Assembly: GCF_004519545.1 (NCBI RefSeq)
Contig: NZ_SDKM01000002.1
Span: 124,001 to 188,000 of the forward strand
Origin: Nocardioides guangzhouensis
GTDB taxonomy: Bacteria > Actinomycetota > Actinomycetes > Propionibacteriales > Nocardioidaceae
Direction: 5' to 3'
Length of the DNA: 64,000 bases
This document shows positions 49,531-58,953 of the stretch, piece by piece (the first letter of the stretch is position 1; the number at the start of each line of letters is the position of its first letter). The notes below the pieces were generated by a model that did no database searches, was not told the origin of the DNA, and worked only from the letters and a program-made list of their open reading frames with translations. The position numbers were made by a program, and so were the translations under genes.

Positions 49531-50138
49531 TGGATCCCGTCGTCGTCGCCCTCACGTTCGGCGCGATCTTCCTCGTCGAGCTGCCCGACAAGACCTTCAT
49601 CGCCACCCTCGTGCTGAGCACGAAGTTCCGCCCGTTCCTGGTGTGGGTCGGAGTCGGGCTGGCGTTCCTGGTCCAGACACTGATCGCGGTCGGCCTCGGC
49701 AAGGCCGCCGCCCAGCTCCCGGTCGAGTGGGTGCGCATCGGGGCCGCGCTGATGTTCCTGGCCGGTGCCGTCCTGCTGTTCCGCGAGGCGCGCGGAGCCG
49801 ACGAGCACGAGCAGGAGACCGAGGAGGAGTACGCCGCCCGGGCCGGCACCACGCCCAAGTCCGGCTTCGCCGCCGTCGGTGCCAGCTTCCTCGTGCTGTT
49901 CGCCGCCGAGTGGGGCGACCTGTCGCAGCTGCTCACGCTGTCGCTGGTGGCGAAGTACAACGACCACGTCAGCGTCTTCATCGGCGCCTGGGGCGCGCTG
50001 CTCGCGGTCAGCGGGCTGGCCTGCGTGCTCGGGCGGGTGCTGCTGACGAGGATGCGGCTGAGCACGCTCCACTACGTCGGCGCAGCGGTCTGCCTGCTCC
50101 TGTTCGTGGTCACGGTGGTGGAGCTGGTCCGGGGATGA
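49530..50138 (+). CDS. GDT1/TMEM165 (UPF0016) cation transporter
   Basis: A 202-residue protein with six predicted transmembrane helices in two halves, each with an acidic motif: [14 protein letters not shown] near the start and [17 protein letters not shown] in the second half. These E-x-G-D-[KR]-[ST]-like motifs define the GDT1 family, which moves manganese or calcium out of the cytoplasm. The first motif has Leu-Pro for Leu-Gly. A charged loop ([11 protein letters not shown]) separates the halves. Translated together with the MarR gene. Confidence 0.88.
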   Translation: MDPVVVALTFGAIFLVELPDKTFIATLVLSTKFRPFLVWVGVGLAFLVQTLIAVGLGKAAAQLPVEWVRIGAALMFLAGAVLLFREARGADEHEQETEEEYAARAGTTPKSGFAAVGASFLVLFAAEWGDLSQLLTLSLVAKYNDHVSVFIGAWGALLAVSGLACVLGRVLLTRMRLSTLHYVGAAVCLLLFVVTVVELVRG

Positions 50139-50175
50139 CCGAGCACCCGGCCGCACCCGCACTAGAGTTCAGGGC

Positions 50176-51402
50176 ATGGCTTCCGCACACGGTTCCGACT
50201 CCGAGGTCGGCATCCTCCAGACCGTCCTGCTGCACCGCCCCGGCCCGGAGCTGAAGCGGCTCACGCCCCGCAACAACGACAAGCTCCTCTTCGACGGCAT
50301 CCCGTGGATCAGCCGGGCCCAGGAGGAGCACGACGCGTTCGCCGAGGCGCTGCGGGCACGCGGTGTCGAGGTCCTCTACCTCGTCGACCTGCTGGTCGAG
50401 ACCCTGCGCAGCGAGGACGCCCGTCACCACGCGATCAGCGCGGTGACCTCGGGGCTGCACCTCGGCGACACCCTCGGCGGCTACCTCTCAGAAGCGCTGC
50501 ACGACCAGTCCCCCGAGGACCTGGCCACGATCCTCACCGCCGGCGTGCGCAACGACGAGCTCTCCGGCGGCTTCGGGCTGGTGACCAGCCTGCTGCCGCA
50601 GGACGACTTCGTGATCGACCCGCTGCCCAACCTGCTGTTCACCCGCGACTCCAGCGTCTGGATCCGCGACCACGTGGCGATCACGTCCCTCGCGATGCCC
50701 GCCCGCCGCCGCGAAACCCAGCTGACCGAGCTGATCTACGCCGAGCACCCGCGGTTCGCCGGGTCGCCCACGATCCACGGCTGGCACCACGAGAACGTCG
50801 AGGGCGGCGACGTGCTGCTGCTGGCACCAGGCGTCCTCGCCGTCGGCGTCGGCGAGCGCACCACCCCGGCCGGCGTCGAGCGGCTGGCCCGGCAGGTCTT
50901 CACCGCCGGGCTCGCCCACACCGTGCTGGCGGTGCCGATCGCCCAGGAGCGGGCCACCATGCACCTCGACACCGTCTGCACCATGGTCGACGTCGACAAG
51001 ATCGTGATGTACCCCAACGTCGCCGACTCCCTCCAGGCGCACGCCGTCACCATCGCCGAGCGGACCGGTCCCGGCGACACCGACCTGCGGCTCGACGTCG
51101 CCGGCGCGGAGCCGTTCCTGGTGGCGGCTGCGAAGGCCATGCGGATCGACACCCTTCACCAGATCGACACCGGCCTCGACCCGGTCACCGCCGAGCGCGA
51201 GCAGTGGGACGACGGCAACAACACCCTGGCCCTCGCGCCGCGGGTGGCGGTCGCCTACGAGCGCAACATCGAGACCAACACCCGGCTCGAGGAGGCCGGG
51301 ATCGAGGTGATCGCGATCGCCGGGTCCGAGCTCGGCTCCGGCCGGGGCGGCCCGCGGTGCATGAGCTGCCCGGTGACCCGGGCGCCGCTGCCGGCCGACT
51401 GA
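50176..51402 (+). CDS. arcA: Arginine deiminase
   Basis: A 408-residue arginine deiminase, turning arginine into citrulline and ammonia. Signature segments: [53 protein letters not shown] (catalytic His), and the C-terminal [14 protein letters not shown] with the nucleophilic Cys. Full length. The other genes of the deiminase pathway are not adjacent, so it stands alone here. Confidence 0.95.
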   Translation: MASAHGSDSEVGILQTVLLHRPGPELKRLTPRNNDKLLFDGIPWISRAQEEHDAFAEALRARGVEVLYLVDLLVETLRSEDARHHAISAVTSGLHLGDTLGGYLSEALHDQSPEDLATILTAGVRNDELSGGFGLVTSLLPQDDFVIDPLPNLLFTRDSSVWIRDHVAITSLAMPARRRETQLTELIYAEHPRFAGSPTIHGWHHENVEGGDVLLLAPGVLAVGVGERTTPAGVERLARQVFTAGLAHTVLAVPIAQERATMHLDTVCTMVDVDKIVMYPNVADSLQAHAVTIAERTGPGDTDLRLDVAGAEPFLVAAAKAMRIDTLHQIDTGLDPVTAEREQWDDGNNTLALAPRVAVAYERNIETNTRLEEAGIEVIAIAGSELGSGRGGPRCMSCPVTRAPLPAD

Positions 51403-51478
51403 CGGACGCACCTCCAGCGCTTACCCACACGACGCTCCGTGTGGGCAGCGTCGGGTCCGCGTGGTCGGCGCCCGGTGG

Positions 51479-52150
51479 TCAAGGGCGCGTGCCGGCGGCG
51501 ACGACCGCCGCACCGCGCCACAGCGCGTCGGGCTCGGTGCGGTGCGTCCAGCGCAACGCACGCGCGCGTACGTCGACCAGGCCGGCGCCGTCGAGGAGTC
51601 CCGCCAGCCCGTCGACGGTCCGGGGGAAGTCCATCGCGGGCGGCAACCCCACGCCGGGCGTGCGGACCGCACCACTGGCCTCGATCACCGCGTCCCAGAG
51701 CCGGGACTGCACGTTCTGCCCGCACGGCCAGATCGTCACCACCACCCGACCGCCCGGCGTCGCGACGCGAGCCATCTCACCCAGCCCCGCCCGGGGGTCC
51801 GGGAGGTGGTTGACCACGAAGTTGGCGACCACGGCGTCGTGGCGGGCGTCGGGCAGCGGCAGGGCGGGCAGCCCGGCCCGCACCAGGGAGGCCGCGGGAG
51901 CCGCGCGGGCCGTCAGCGCAAGCATCTCCGGGTCCGGGTCGACCGCGGTCACCTCAGCGCCCAGCGCCAGTGCCCGGGCGGCCAGGTCGCCGGTGCCGGC
52001 GCCCACGTCGAGCACCCGCCGTACGGACGGGTCGGGGAGGCCGGCCTCGGCCAGCACCGCGTCGAAGGTCCCGGCACAGAGCCGGGCGAAGGTCGCGGCG
52101 TAGGCCTCCGCGACACCGGACCAGCCCACCGCCTCCTGCACCCGAGTCAT
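51479..52150 (-). CDS. Class I SAM-dependent methyltransferase
   Basis: A 223-residue methyltransferase of the UbiE/Methyltransf_11 type. Motif I is VLDVGAGTGDLAARALALGA, then VTAVDPDPEM as the adenosyl-binding acidic end, DAVVANFVVNHLPDPRAGLG, and MARVATPGGRVVVTIW. The substrate is unknown. It is transcribed toward arcA and preceded by 175 bases without a gene. Confidence 0.85.
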   Translation of the reverse strand: MTRVQEAVGWSGVAEAYAATFARLCAGTFDAVLAEAGLPDPSVRRVLDVGAGTGDLAARALALGAEVTAVDPDPEMLALTARAAPAASLVRAGLPALPLPDARHDAVVANFVVNHLPDPRAGLGEMARVATPGGRVVVTIWPCGQNVQSRLWDAVIEASGAVRTPGVGLPPAMDFPRTVDGLAGLLDGAGLVDVRARALRWTHRTEPDALWRGAAVVAAGTRP

Positions 52151-52325
52151 GACGGGGACCGTACCGGTCCCCTGCCGGCGGGCGGCTGCGCCACCCGGGC
52201 CCCGGGAGCCGGGAAATGGAGAAGCCCGGCCGCTGTCGACGGGGGATACGACAACGACCGGGCGTGGAGAAACCTAATAGGCCCGACGGCTCGACACAAC
52301 TCCCCGGGCGCAACACCGGGTGGAT

Positions 52326-53264
52326 TCAGCGAATTGTTACCTGCCGGTTGGCCAGGCCGGAGCGGGCCGCCCGCTCCTCCGCGGTGAGGTCGCCGCCGGC
52401 GGAGAGCGCCTCCGCAAGATCGGCCGCGAACCGCCGCGCCGGCTCCTCCAGGACCGCCGCGCCCGTGCCCACCGGCAGGTCCCAGACCGGGACCAGCAGG
52501 CCGTGGGCGCGGAACATGCCGACCAGCCGGGAGCCCTCGGCGATCTCGTCCTTGCCGGCCGCATGGAGCCGGGCCAGGGCGGCCAGCAGGTCGTCCTCCG
52601 GCTCGGGCATCACCCAGCGCAGGTGCTCCTTGGAGCCGACGGTGGTCCAGTACGCCGCCTCGACGCCGGTCAGCCGCGACGTCGGGTGCGCTGCGCTGTT
52701 GGCCTGCTCCAGGGCAGCCGCGGTGGTGGTGTCGCGCTGGTCCTCGTCGATCCAGAAGTCGAAGCCGTCGTGCACGGTGACCTCCAGCGGCCGGTCCTCG
52801 ACCAGGTCCTGGAAGCGCGGACCCTCGCCGGGGGGCTCGGTCAGCCCGACCACGCCCTCGTCGGCGCTCAGCGCCTTCTGGAGGACCGCGCCGAGGTCGC
52901 GGGCGGGGTCGCCGAAGCTGTGCTGGACCTGCAGGCCGAGCCAGATGCTGCCGTCGGCCCGCACCAGCGCGGGGGCGGCCATCGGCAGCAGCGTGCACAG
53001 CCGGACCTCGCGGTCGTCGTCCCGCAGGGTGACCGGGGCGGTCGCCGCGGGCACCAGCTCACGCAGGGCGATCAGGTCGCACTCCCCGGCGAAGCCCGCG
53101 AACGGTCGCGCGACGTACGCCGGCGGCGGCCCGTCGGCGGACCCGTGGCAGGCCTTGTAGCGGCGGCCGGAGCCGCACGGACACGGCTGGCGAGGGCCGA
53201 CCGCTCCCTCGGCGGTGGCGGTCGCGGTGGCCTCGCGGGCCTTGGTGCGTGAGCGCTTTCCCAT
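52326..53264 (-). CDS. DUF5926 protein with SEC-C zinc motif
   Basis: A 312-residue protein. The basic N-terminus (GKRSRTKAREATA) leads to a SEC-C motif, QPCPCGSGRRYKACHG, which binds one zinc. The following DUF5926 body contains ARPFAGFAGECDLIALREL and a C-terminal part rich in charged helices (EPARRFAADLAEALSAGGDL). The family is common in actinobacteria with no assigned activity. The zinc motif suggests ribosome or RNA contact. Confidence 0.8.
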   Translation of the reverse strand: MGKRSRTKAREATATATAEGAVGPRQPCPCGSGRRYKACHGSADGPPPAYVARPFAGFAGECDLIALRELVPAATAPVTLRDDDREVRLCTLLPMAAPALVRADGSIWLGLQVQHSFGDPARDLGAVLQKALSADEGVVGLTEPPGEGPRFQDLVEDRPLEVTVHDGFDFWIDEDQRDTTTAAALEQANSAAHPTSRLTGVEAAYWTTVGSKEHLRWVMPEPEDDLLAALARLHAAGKDEIAEGSRLVGMFRAHGLLVPVWDLPVGTGAAVLEEPARRFAADLAEALSAGGDLTAEERAARSGLANRQVTIR

Positions 53265-53274
53265 GCCGCGGAGG

Positions 53275-54051
53275 TTACCGACCGAGCTGCTCCAGCATGT
53301 ACGCCGGCCGGTCGGTGATGACCGCCTCGACCCCGAGGTCCTGGCAGAGCTTCAGGTCCTCGTCTGTGTTCACCGTCCACACGTGGATGCGCCGGCCGGC
53401 GAGGTGGCGCCCCAGCCCGGGGTGGTCGCGCAGCTCCTTGATGCCGGGCCCGATGATCCAGTCCGGCTGCACCAGGCGGCGCAGCATCGGCCAGTGGTGC
53501 GCCTTCTCGACCAGCATCACCAGGGGTACCTCGGGCGCCAGCCGGTGCACCCGCTGCAACGCGGTGAACGAGAAGCTCATCACCCGCACCGGCGTATCGG
53601 CCCCGGCCCAGCCGAACTCGCCGAGCAGCTGGACCAGGCGCCGCTCGACCAGGCCGCCGTACCGGGTAGGGTGCTTGGTCTCGATCGCCACGTCCACCGG
53701 CCGTCCGCAGTCGGCGACGGTCTCGAGCAGCTTGCGGAGGGTGAGCACCCGGCCCAGCTCGGGGTCGACGTCGGGCGCCTCGTCGTCGAGGTCCGCCCAC
53801 GGGTGCTTCCAGGCGGCGACGTCGAGCTCGTGCAGGTCCTTGAGCTCCATGGTGGAGACGGTGCCGCGGTTCGCGCCGGTGCGGAGCAGGCTGCGGTCGT
53901 GCACGCAGACCAGGTGCCCGTCGGCGGTGAGCCGGACGTCGCACTCGAGGCCGTCAGCCCCCTCGTCGAGGGCCTCGAGGTACGCCCCGAGCGTGTGCTC
54001 GGCGTTCTCCTCGCTGGCACCTCGATGGGCGACGACCTGCATGGCGGTCAT
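53275..54051 (-). CDS. Glycerophosphodiester phosphodiesterase
   Basis: A 258-residue GDPD enzyme. VVAHRGASEENAEHTLGAY gives the catalytic His and Arg; GADGLECDVRLTADGHLVCV then HDRS provide the metal Glu/Asp and second His. A later DVAIETKHPTRYG and the end VWTVNTDEDLKLCQDLGVEA complete the TIM-barrel pattern. It hydrolyses glycerophosphodiesters to glycerol-3-phosphate and an alcohol in the cytoplasm. No signal peptide is visible. Confidence 0.9.
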   Translation of the reverse strand: MTAMQVVAHRGASEENAEHTLGAYLEALDEGADGLECDVRLTADGHLVCVHDRSLLRTGANRGTVSTMELKDLHELDVAAWKHPWADLDDEAPDVDPELGRVLTLRKLLETVADCGRPVDVAIETKHPTRYGGLVERRLVQLLGEFGWAGADTPVRVMSFSFTALQRVHRLAPEVPLVMLVEKAHHWPMLRRLVQPDWIIGPGIKELRDHPGLGRHLAGRRIHVWTVNTDEDLKLCQDLGVEAVITDRPAYMLEQLGR

Positions 54052-54117
54052 CCTGCCAGTTTCGCGACGCTCCGCCCGGCGGCACGCGGTCGGGGTCGCG
54101 CCGTCGGCGCGAGCCGG

Positions 54118-54492
54118 TCAGCCCCGGCGCGGCCTCTGCTCCACGAGCCCGACCAGGTTGCCCTCGGAGTCGCGCAGGAACGCCTGCCACTCGTCGGTGC
54201 CGGCCGGGCCGAGCGTGGCGTCCTCGTGCCCGAAGATCACGTGCGGCTCGCTCTCGACGACCGCACCCAGCTCCCGCGCCCGGGCGACCGCGGCGTCGAT
54301 GTCGTCGACGCCCAGGTAGAGCAAGGCCGCGGGGGCCACCCGGTCGAGGAGCAGACGGACGCCGTCGAGGTCGAAGAAGACCAGGCCAGGCGGGTCGTAC
54401 GTCGCGAGGGCCGGCGCCCCCAGCAGCCCCTCGTAGAATGCGGCGGCGCGGGCGAGGTCCTCCGCACGCTGGGCGACCTGGACGAGCTCCAT
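54118..54492 (-). CDS. VOC/glyoxalase-fold protein
   Basis: A 124-residue VOC protein: VQVAQRAEDLARAAAFYEGL, GLVFFDLDGVRLLLD, YLGVDDIDAAVARARELGA, WQAFLRDSEGNLVGLVEQ. This pattern is typical of small glyoxalase/bleomycin-resistance-like proteins. ATG at 54492, with MSM two codons upstream as alternative. It is divergent from a MarR gene that probably regulates it. Confidence 0.83.
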   Translation of the reverse strand: MELVQVAQRAEDLARAAAFYEGLLGAPALATYDPPGLVFFDLDGVRLLLDRVAPAALLYLGVDDIDAAVARARELGAVVESEPHVIFGHEDATLGPAGTDEWQAFLRDSEGNLVGLVEQRPRRG

Positions 54493-54518
54493 CGACACTC
54501 CTTCGTCCCTTAGGTTCC

Positions 54519-54529
54519 CTAACTGTTAG
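54519..54529. promoter_or_regulatory. Candidate MarR operator
   Basis: CTAACTGTTAG is an 11-base palindrome in the 55-base gap between the divergent VOC and MarR genes. TTAGG repeats around it may extend the site. It is well placed to control both genes. Confidence 0.45.
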
Positions 54530-54547
54530 GCATGCTATTGATAGAGC

Positions 54548-55021
54548 ATGGCACCACGCAAGGGTTCCCTCGACGACACCGCCCAGCTGCTCAACACCGC
54601 CGCGATCCACCTGCTGCGCGGGATGCGCGCAGTCGACCGGCTGGCCGGCCTGACGCCGGCGCGGCTGAGCGCCCTGTCGGTGCTCGTCTTCGGCGGACCC
54701 TGCACGCTGGGGTCCCTGGCCCGGACCGAGGGCGTCGCCGCGCCGACCATGACCGGCGTGGTGCGGGGCCTGGTCGGGCTCGGCCTGGCGACCAGCGAGG
54801 CGCACCCGGACAGCGGCCGCCAGGTGCTGGTCTCCGCCACCGCGGCCGGAGTGGAGCTCATGCACGCCGCCGCTGCCCGCCGGCGGGCCGTGATCGTCGA
54901 GGCGCTCCGGGCGCTCCCGACCGACCAGCGCCGGGCCGTCGTGGGCGCCGGACCCGCGCTGCGCGACCTGTCCCGGACCGTCCCCGAGGTCGCCCGCCGC
55001 CGTGGTCAGTCGGTGAAGTAG
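54548..55021 (+). CDS. MarR-family regulator
   Basis: A 157-residue MarR protein: TPARLSALSVLVFGGPCTLG, the recognition helix region VAAPTMTGVVRGLVGLGL, and the wing TSEAHPDSGRQVLVSATAAG. Its 3' end overlaps the convergent phosphatase-superfamily gene by 16 bases. It likely controls the divergent VOC gene through the palindrome between them. Confidence 0.85.
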   Translation: MAPRKGSLDDTAQLLNTAAIHLLRGMRAVDRLAGLTPARLSALSVLVFGGPCTLGSLARTEGVAAPTMTGVVRGLVGLGLATSEAHPDSGRQVLVSATAAGVELMHAAAARRRAVIVEALRALPTDQRRAVVGAGPALRDLSRTVPEVARRRGQSVK

Positions 55022-56508
55022 ACCAGCCCCGGACCCTCGTCCAGGAACGGGACCCCGAGCCCCTCCAGGACGCCGCGCCAGGAGCCGGTCACGTCCGGGT
55101 GGCTGCCCTCGAACCCGTGGTCCGCGGTGAGCAGGAAGGCGACGTCGTCGAGCACCCCCTGCTCGTCGAGGTGATCGAGGAACCGGCCGAGCCGGGCGTC
55201 GCTCTGGCGCAGCGCGTCGCGGGCCATCTCCGAGCGCGGACCGGCGCCGTGGTGCCCCGCGTCGGTGACCACGTGCGCCCACCAGGTGAGGCGCGGCGGC
55301 GGCGACGTCGACGGGTCCGCCCAGAGCTGCAGCACCTGGTCCAGCCCGACGTCGTCGACCCGGACGCCCCAGCGGAAGTAGCGGTCGTCGAGGAACGTCG
55401 GCTCGCCGAGGTACGGCGACCCGGTCGGGTCCGGCAGCAGGTCGTCGAGGGACCCGGCCCCACCCGTGCTGGTCGCGCGGATGACCTGCATCGTCGAGTA
55501 GTCCGCGCCGCGGTCGATCGCCTCGTTGACGCTCGCCGTACGCGCCGACTCGGACGGCGGCAGCAGGTCGCCGACCATCTCGAAGACCGTGCGCACCGAC
55601 GGCTTGAGCCACTCGGCACTGCGGTGCCAGGTGGTCTCGTCGTTGGGCACCACGGTCTCGCCGGTCGCCCGGTCGTAGTAGACGTTGCCCATCACGCCGT
55701 GCCGGCCCGGGCCGACGCCGGTCAGGATCGCGGTGTGGTTGGTCAGGGTCACGCTCGGGAACTCCGCGACCGCGCCGCCGCGCAGCGCCGTACCCCGCTC
55801 GACCAGCCGGGCCAGCGCCGGCAGCTCCCCGGTCTCGGCGAGGTGCAGGAGGTCGCCTGAGGGTGCGCCGTCCCAGAGGATGCCGACCACGTGCCGCGGC
55901 GGCGGCCCGTCGAGGTACGCCGTCAGCGGGCGGCCGTCGAGCGGGGTGCCGTCCGCGTCGGCCAGCGCGTCCTCCGGCACGCCCGACAGCACGGCCAGGG
56001 TCGGCCCGACGTCGACCAGCCGGGCGTGGTCGTCGACGTACCCCCGGCGGGCGACGCCGGCCCCGCTCAGCACGAGCGGGGCGCGGGACTGGATGACGTC
56101 GAGCGACCCGTGCTCACCGATGTGGCCGCCCTCGTCGAGGAACCGGTGCCGGGGCGTGTGCACGATCGCGAGGTCCGGACTGCGCTCGGGGTCGGCGAAG
56201 AACGAGTGCAACCGGGCGGCGGCGTACGGGTAGGCGTTGCCGGTGGACAGCCGCGGCGACGGGTCGGCGACCTCGCGCTCGTAGGGCAGGAACGCCATCG
56301 GGTCCTCGCTGCCGATCGGGTCGACGCCGGCGAGCAGCTCGCGAGCGTCGTCGCCGTTCCAGCGGACCCGGCCGAGGTGGTTCGCGGCGTACGCCGTGCC
56401 GTCCTCGACCCAGACCACCAGGTCGACGATCGCGGCGAGGTCGGGGGCGCACAGTGCGGCGACCGCGCGCTCGCGGTGGGCGGCGCGCTGCTCGGGGGAG
56501 GGTGCCAT
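55006..56508 (-). CDS. Alkaline-phosphatase-superfamily hydrolase, apparently circularly permuted
   Basis: A 500-residue metal hydrolase. The usual first half (metal Asp in VVGILWDGAPSGDLL, catalytic Thr region FPSVTLTNHTAILTGVGPGR, GVMGN) starts only at about residue 205. It continues through GHHGAG to end at LLTADHGFEGS. The usual last part of the fold, with the metal His, lies at the N-terminus instead (EGGHIGEHGSLDVIQSRAPL, then DVGPTLAVLSGV). All ligands seem present but in permuted order. It probably hydrolyses phosphodiester or nucleotide-pyrophosphate bonds. Start at 56508. Confidence 0.75.
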   Translation of the reverse strand: MAPSPEQRAAHRERAVAALCAPDLAAIVDLVVWVEDGTAYAANHLGRVRWNGDDARELLAGVDPIGSEDPMAFLPYEREVADPSPRLSTGNAYPYAAARLHSFFADPERSPDLAIVHTPRHRFLDEGGHIGEHGSLDVIQSRAPLVLSGAGVARRGYVDDHARLVDVGPTLAVLSGVPEDALADADGTPLDGRPLTAYLDGPPPRHVVGILWDGAPSGDLLHLAETGELPALARLVERGTALRGGAVAEFPSVTLTNHTAILTGVGPGRHGVMGNVYYDRATGETVVPNDETTWHRSAEWLKPSVRTVFEMVGDLLPPSESARTASVNEAIDRGADYSTMQVIRATSTGGAGSLDDLLPDPTGSPYLGEPTFLDDRYFRWGVRVDDVGLDQVLQLWADPSTSPPPRLTWWAHVVTDAGHHGAGPRSEMARDALRQSDARLGRFLDHLDEQGVLDDVAFLLTADHGFEGSHPDVTGSWRGVLEGLGVPFLDEGPGLVYFTD

Positions 56509-56573
56509 GGGCAGACCCTATGGCGCATCGCACACGTCGACGTGCCAAGGCAGCCCGCCGCCGACCGGACGGC

Positions 56574-56999
56574 TCAGCCGAAGTCCTCGTTGAGCTGCGT
56601 GAGCCGGAAGCTGTTGCCCGACGGGTCGCGGAACCCGGAGTCGATGCCGTAGGGGTACTCCTCCGGCGGCTCCGAGAACTCCACGCCCCGCCGGCTCAGC
56701 TCCTCGTAGGACTTGCGGCAGTCGTCGGTGATCAGGAAGGCGGTGCCCGCGAACCCCTTGCCCATCAGGTCCCTGATCTGCTGGTGGGTCGCGTCGTCGA
56801 CCATCGGCGGCCCGGGGATCGCCATCAGCACGATGGCGACGTCCGGCTGGTCCGGCGGCCCGACCGTGAGCCACCGGAAGTTGCCCATCTCGGGCACGGT
56901 CACGTCCTGCCGCACCTCCATCCCGAGCTTCTCGGTGTAGAAGGCGAGGGCCACGTCCTGGTCGTGGACCCACATCTGGCTGCTGGCGATACGCATCAT
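56574..56999 (-). CDS. VOC/glyoxalase-fold protein
   Basis: A 141-residue VOC protein (SSQMWVHDQDVALAFYTEKL, MGNFRWLTVGPPDQPDVAIV, GFAGTAFLITDDCRKSYEEL, SGFRDPSGNSFRLTQ). Its start overlaps the stop of the AraC-type gene by four bases, so the regulator and VOC protein form an operon, regulator first. A role in detoxifying or binding a small aromatic compound is common for such pairs but unproven here. Confidence 0.86.
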   Translation of the reverse strand: MMRIASSQMWVHDQDVALAFYTEKLGMEVRQDVTVPEMGNFRWLTVGPPDQPDVAIVLMAIPGPPMVDDATHQQIRDLMGKGFAGTAFLITDDCRKSYEELSRRGVEFSEPPEEYPYGIDSGFRDPSGNSFRLTQLNEDFG

Positions 57000-57481
57000 G
57001 CTGTCGTCTCCTCGGGTGTGGTTCGGTCCTGCTGACGCAATGAGTCTGCGGCGACCGGCACGGCGTCGTCTTCTCGAAACGTGCGGACCTGCGGGCGGCC
57101 GTAGGCACGCAGCACGCACATCGGGACCTGGGCCCGCTCCCGGGCCGGCGGGTACGCCGCGCGGTACTCCGTCGGCGTCCGCCCGAACATGCGGCGGAAG
57201 CTGGTCGTGAAGGATCCCGGGCTGCTCAGCCCGACGGTCGTGCAGATCTGCAGCACCGACCAGTCCGTGTTGCGCAGCAGGGTCGCGGCCCGCTCGAGTC
57301 GCCGGGTCAGGAGGTACTGGTGCGGCGACTCGCCGAACGCCCGGCGGAACTCGCGGCTGAAGTGGGCCGGGGACAGCCCGGTGGCTGCGGCCAGGTCGTT
57401 GACCGTGAGCGGCTCGGCGTACCGGGCGTCGACGAGCTCCTTCGCACGCAGCAGGTGGCGGGTGGGCGGGAGGCTGGCCAC
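56996..57481 (-). CDS. AraC-family regulator (DNA-binding domain only)
   Basis: A 161-residue protein. Two HTH units make up residues about 10-110: VNDLAAATGLSPAHFSREFR and VLQICTTVGLSSPGSFTTSF, ending RRMFGRTPTEYRAAYP. The usual N-terminal ligand domain is absent, so it may work on its own or respond through the C-terminal 45 residues. It heads the operon with the VOC gene. Confidence 0.87.
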   Translation of the reverse strand: MASLPPTRHLLRAKELVDARYAEPLTVNDLAAATGLSPAHFSREFRRAFGESPHQYLLTRRLERAATLLRNTDWSVLQICTTVGLSSPGSFTTSFRRMFGRTPTEYRAAYPPARERAQVPMCVLRAYGRPQVRTFREDDAVPVAADSLRQQDRTTPEETTA

Positions 57482-57510
57482 GCGGCCAGTCTGGCACGCC
57501 GCCCCGCGGG

Positions 57511-58725
57511 TCAGCCGTGCTCGCGGAGGTAGCGACCGAAGTGCGGCACGGTGAACGCGATCCGGCCCCGCTCGCCCGAGTAGATGAGCCCCTTCTTGAG
57601 CAGCGAGTCGCGGGCCGGGCTGAGCGACTGCGGCTTCTTGCCGAGCGCGGCCGCGACGTCCGCGGTGGGCACCGAGCCTATGTCGTCGACCTCGGCCTCG
57701 CCGGACTCGGCGATCGCGACCGCGGTGTCGGCCATCGCCCGGAGGTAGTCGCGCTCGCCCGGGGTGGCCCGCTCGAAGCGGCTGCCGAAGAAGCCGACCG
57801 CGAGCTCGGCCTCGGCCTCCGGACTGGCCACGGCGACGTCCTCGGCGGTGATCGGGCTGGCCGGGGCGAGGTCCCAGACGGCCTTGCCGTAGGCCTGGAT
57901 GAAGTACGGGTAGCCCCCGGTGGCGGCGTACATCGCGGCCAGGGCGTCGACGGCGTACGCCGCGTCCTCCTCCTCGGCGGGCACCGTCAGTGCGAGGTCG
58001 GCGGCCTCACGGGCGAGCCGGTCGATGCGCTGGTAGCGGAACAGCCGCTCGGAGTAGGACTTGCTGGCGCTCAGCACCGCCGGCAGGTGCGGCAGGCCGG
58101 CGCCGACCACGATGACCGGAAGTCCGGACTGGCTGATCTCGTGGCAGGCGGCGCAGAGCGCGGACACGTCGTCCGGGCCGAGGTCCTGCATCTCGTCGAT
58201 GAAGACCGCGACCCCCTTGCCCACGTCGGCGGCGAGCCCGCCGAGGTCGCTGAACAGCTCGACCAGGTCGATCTCGATGTCGCCGGAGTCGGCCCGGCCC
58301 TTGACGGCCGGCGCGTCGATGCCGGGATTCCACTGCTCGCGGAGCCGGGCGTTCGGGCCGGCGTCGCGCTGCGCGAACGCCTTGATCACGCCGAGCACGT
58401 GGTCGACGTCGTCGGCCTGCGGGTGCCCGAGCTCGCGGACCGCCTGGTGCAGCGCGCTCGACAGCGGCCGCCGCAGCCCCTGGTCGGGCCGAGCCTCGAG
58501 CTTGCCGGTGCCCCACCGCTTCCGGACCGCGGCCGAGCGCAGTGCGTTGAGCAGCACGGTCTTGCCGACACCGCGCAGGCCGGTCAGCACCAGGCTGCGC
58601 TCGGGTCGCCCGCGCGCGACCCGCTCCAGGACGACGTCGAAGGCGCGCAGCTGCTCGTCACGGCCGGCCAGCTCCGGCGGCCGCTGCCCGGCGCCGGGGG
58701 CGTACGGGTTCCGGATCGGGTCCAC
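57511..58725 (-). CDS. Orc1/Cdc6-like AAA ATPase
   Basis: A 404-residue ATPase: NPYAPGAGQRPPELAGRDEQ at the start, Walker A LTGLRGVGKTVLLNAL near residue 45-60, Walker B GVAVFIDEMQDLGPDD, sensor-like LPVIVVGAGLPHLPAVL, and a C-terminal winged helix (SVPTADVAAALGKKPQSLSP). It belongs to the broad ATPase group that also includes archaeal initiators and many defence regulators. Its role in bacteria is unknown. No partner gene overlaps it. Confidence 0.78.
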   Translation of the reverse strand: MDPIRNPYAPGAGQRPPELAGRDEQLRAFDVVLERVARGRPERSLVLTGLRGVGKTVLLNALRSAAVRKRWGTGKLEARPDQGLRRPLSSALHQAVRELGHPQADDVDHVLGVIKAFAQRDAGPNARLREQWNPGIDAPAVKGRADSGDIEIDLVELFSDLGGLAADVGKGVAVFIDEMQDLGPDDVSALCAACHEISQSGLPVIVVGAGLPHLPAVLSASKSYSERLFRYQRIDRLAREAADLALTVPAEEEDAAYAVDALAAMYAATGGYPYFIQAYGKAVWDLAPASPITAEDVAVASPEAEAELAVGFFGSRFERATPGERDYLRAMADTAVAIAESGEAEVDDIGSVPTADVAAALGKKPQSLSPARDSLLKKGLIYSGERGRIAFTVPHFGRYLREHG

Positions 58726-58802
58726 GATGCGACGCTATCGGCTTGTCTAGCGAACTCCGTAGATTTCCCGATCGTTTCCTCGCAACCATGTCCCCCTCCC
58801 CG

Positions 58803-58868
58803 CCGAACCGTGCGAAATGGCGGGCCCAACCGTGTGCGAAATGGCGGCCGAACCGCGCGACATGACGC
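58803..58868 (+). repeat. Tandem 22-23 base repeat, about three units
   Basis: Three units, about CCGAACCGTGCGAAATGGCG each, differing by a few bases; the last is GAACCGCGCGACATGAC. The unit is related to the reverse complement of the repeat at 59293-59350, which lies on the other side of the small gene between them. Confidence 0.7.
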
Positions 58869-58953
58869 CGCTGGTTGAGGAGGTCGCGCAGCGACCGTCT
58901 CGAAACCAAGGGCCACGGAGCGGCGAGGGCTGGCGGCCGACTGGCGTGCGGGG

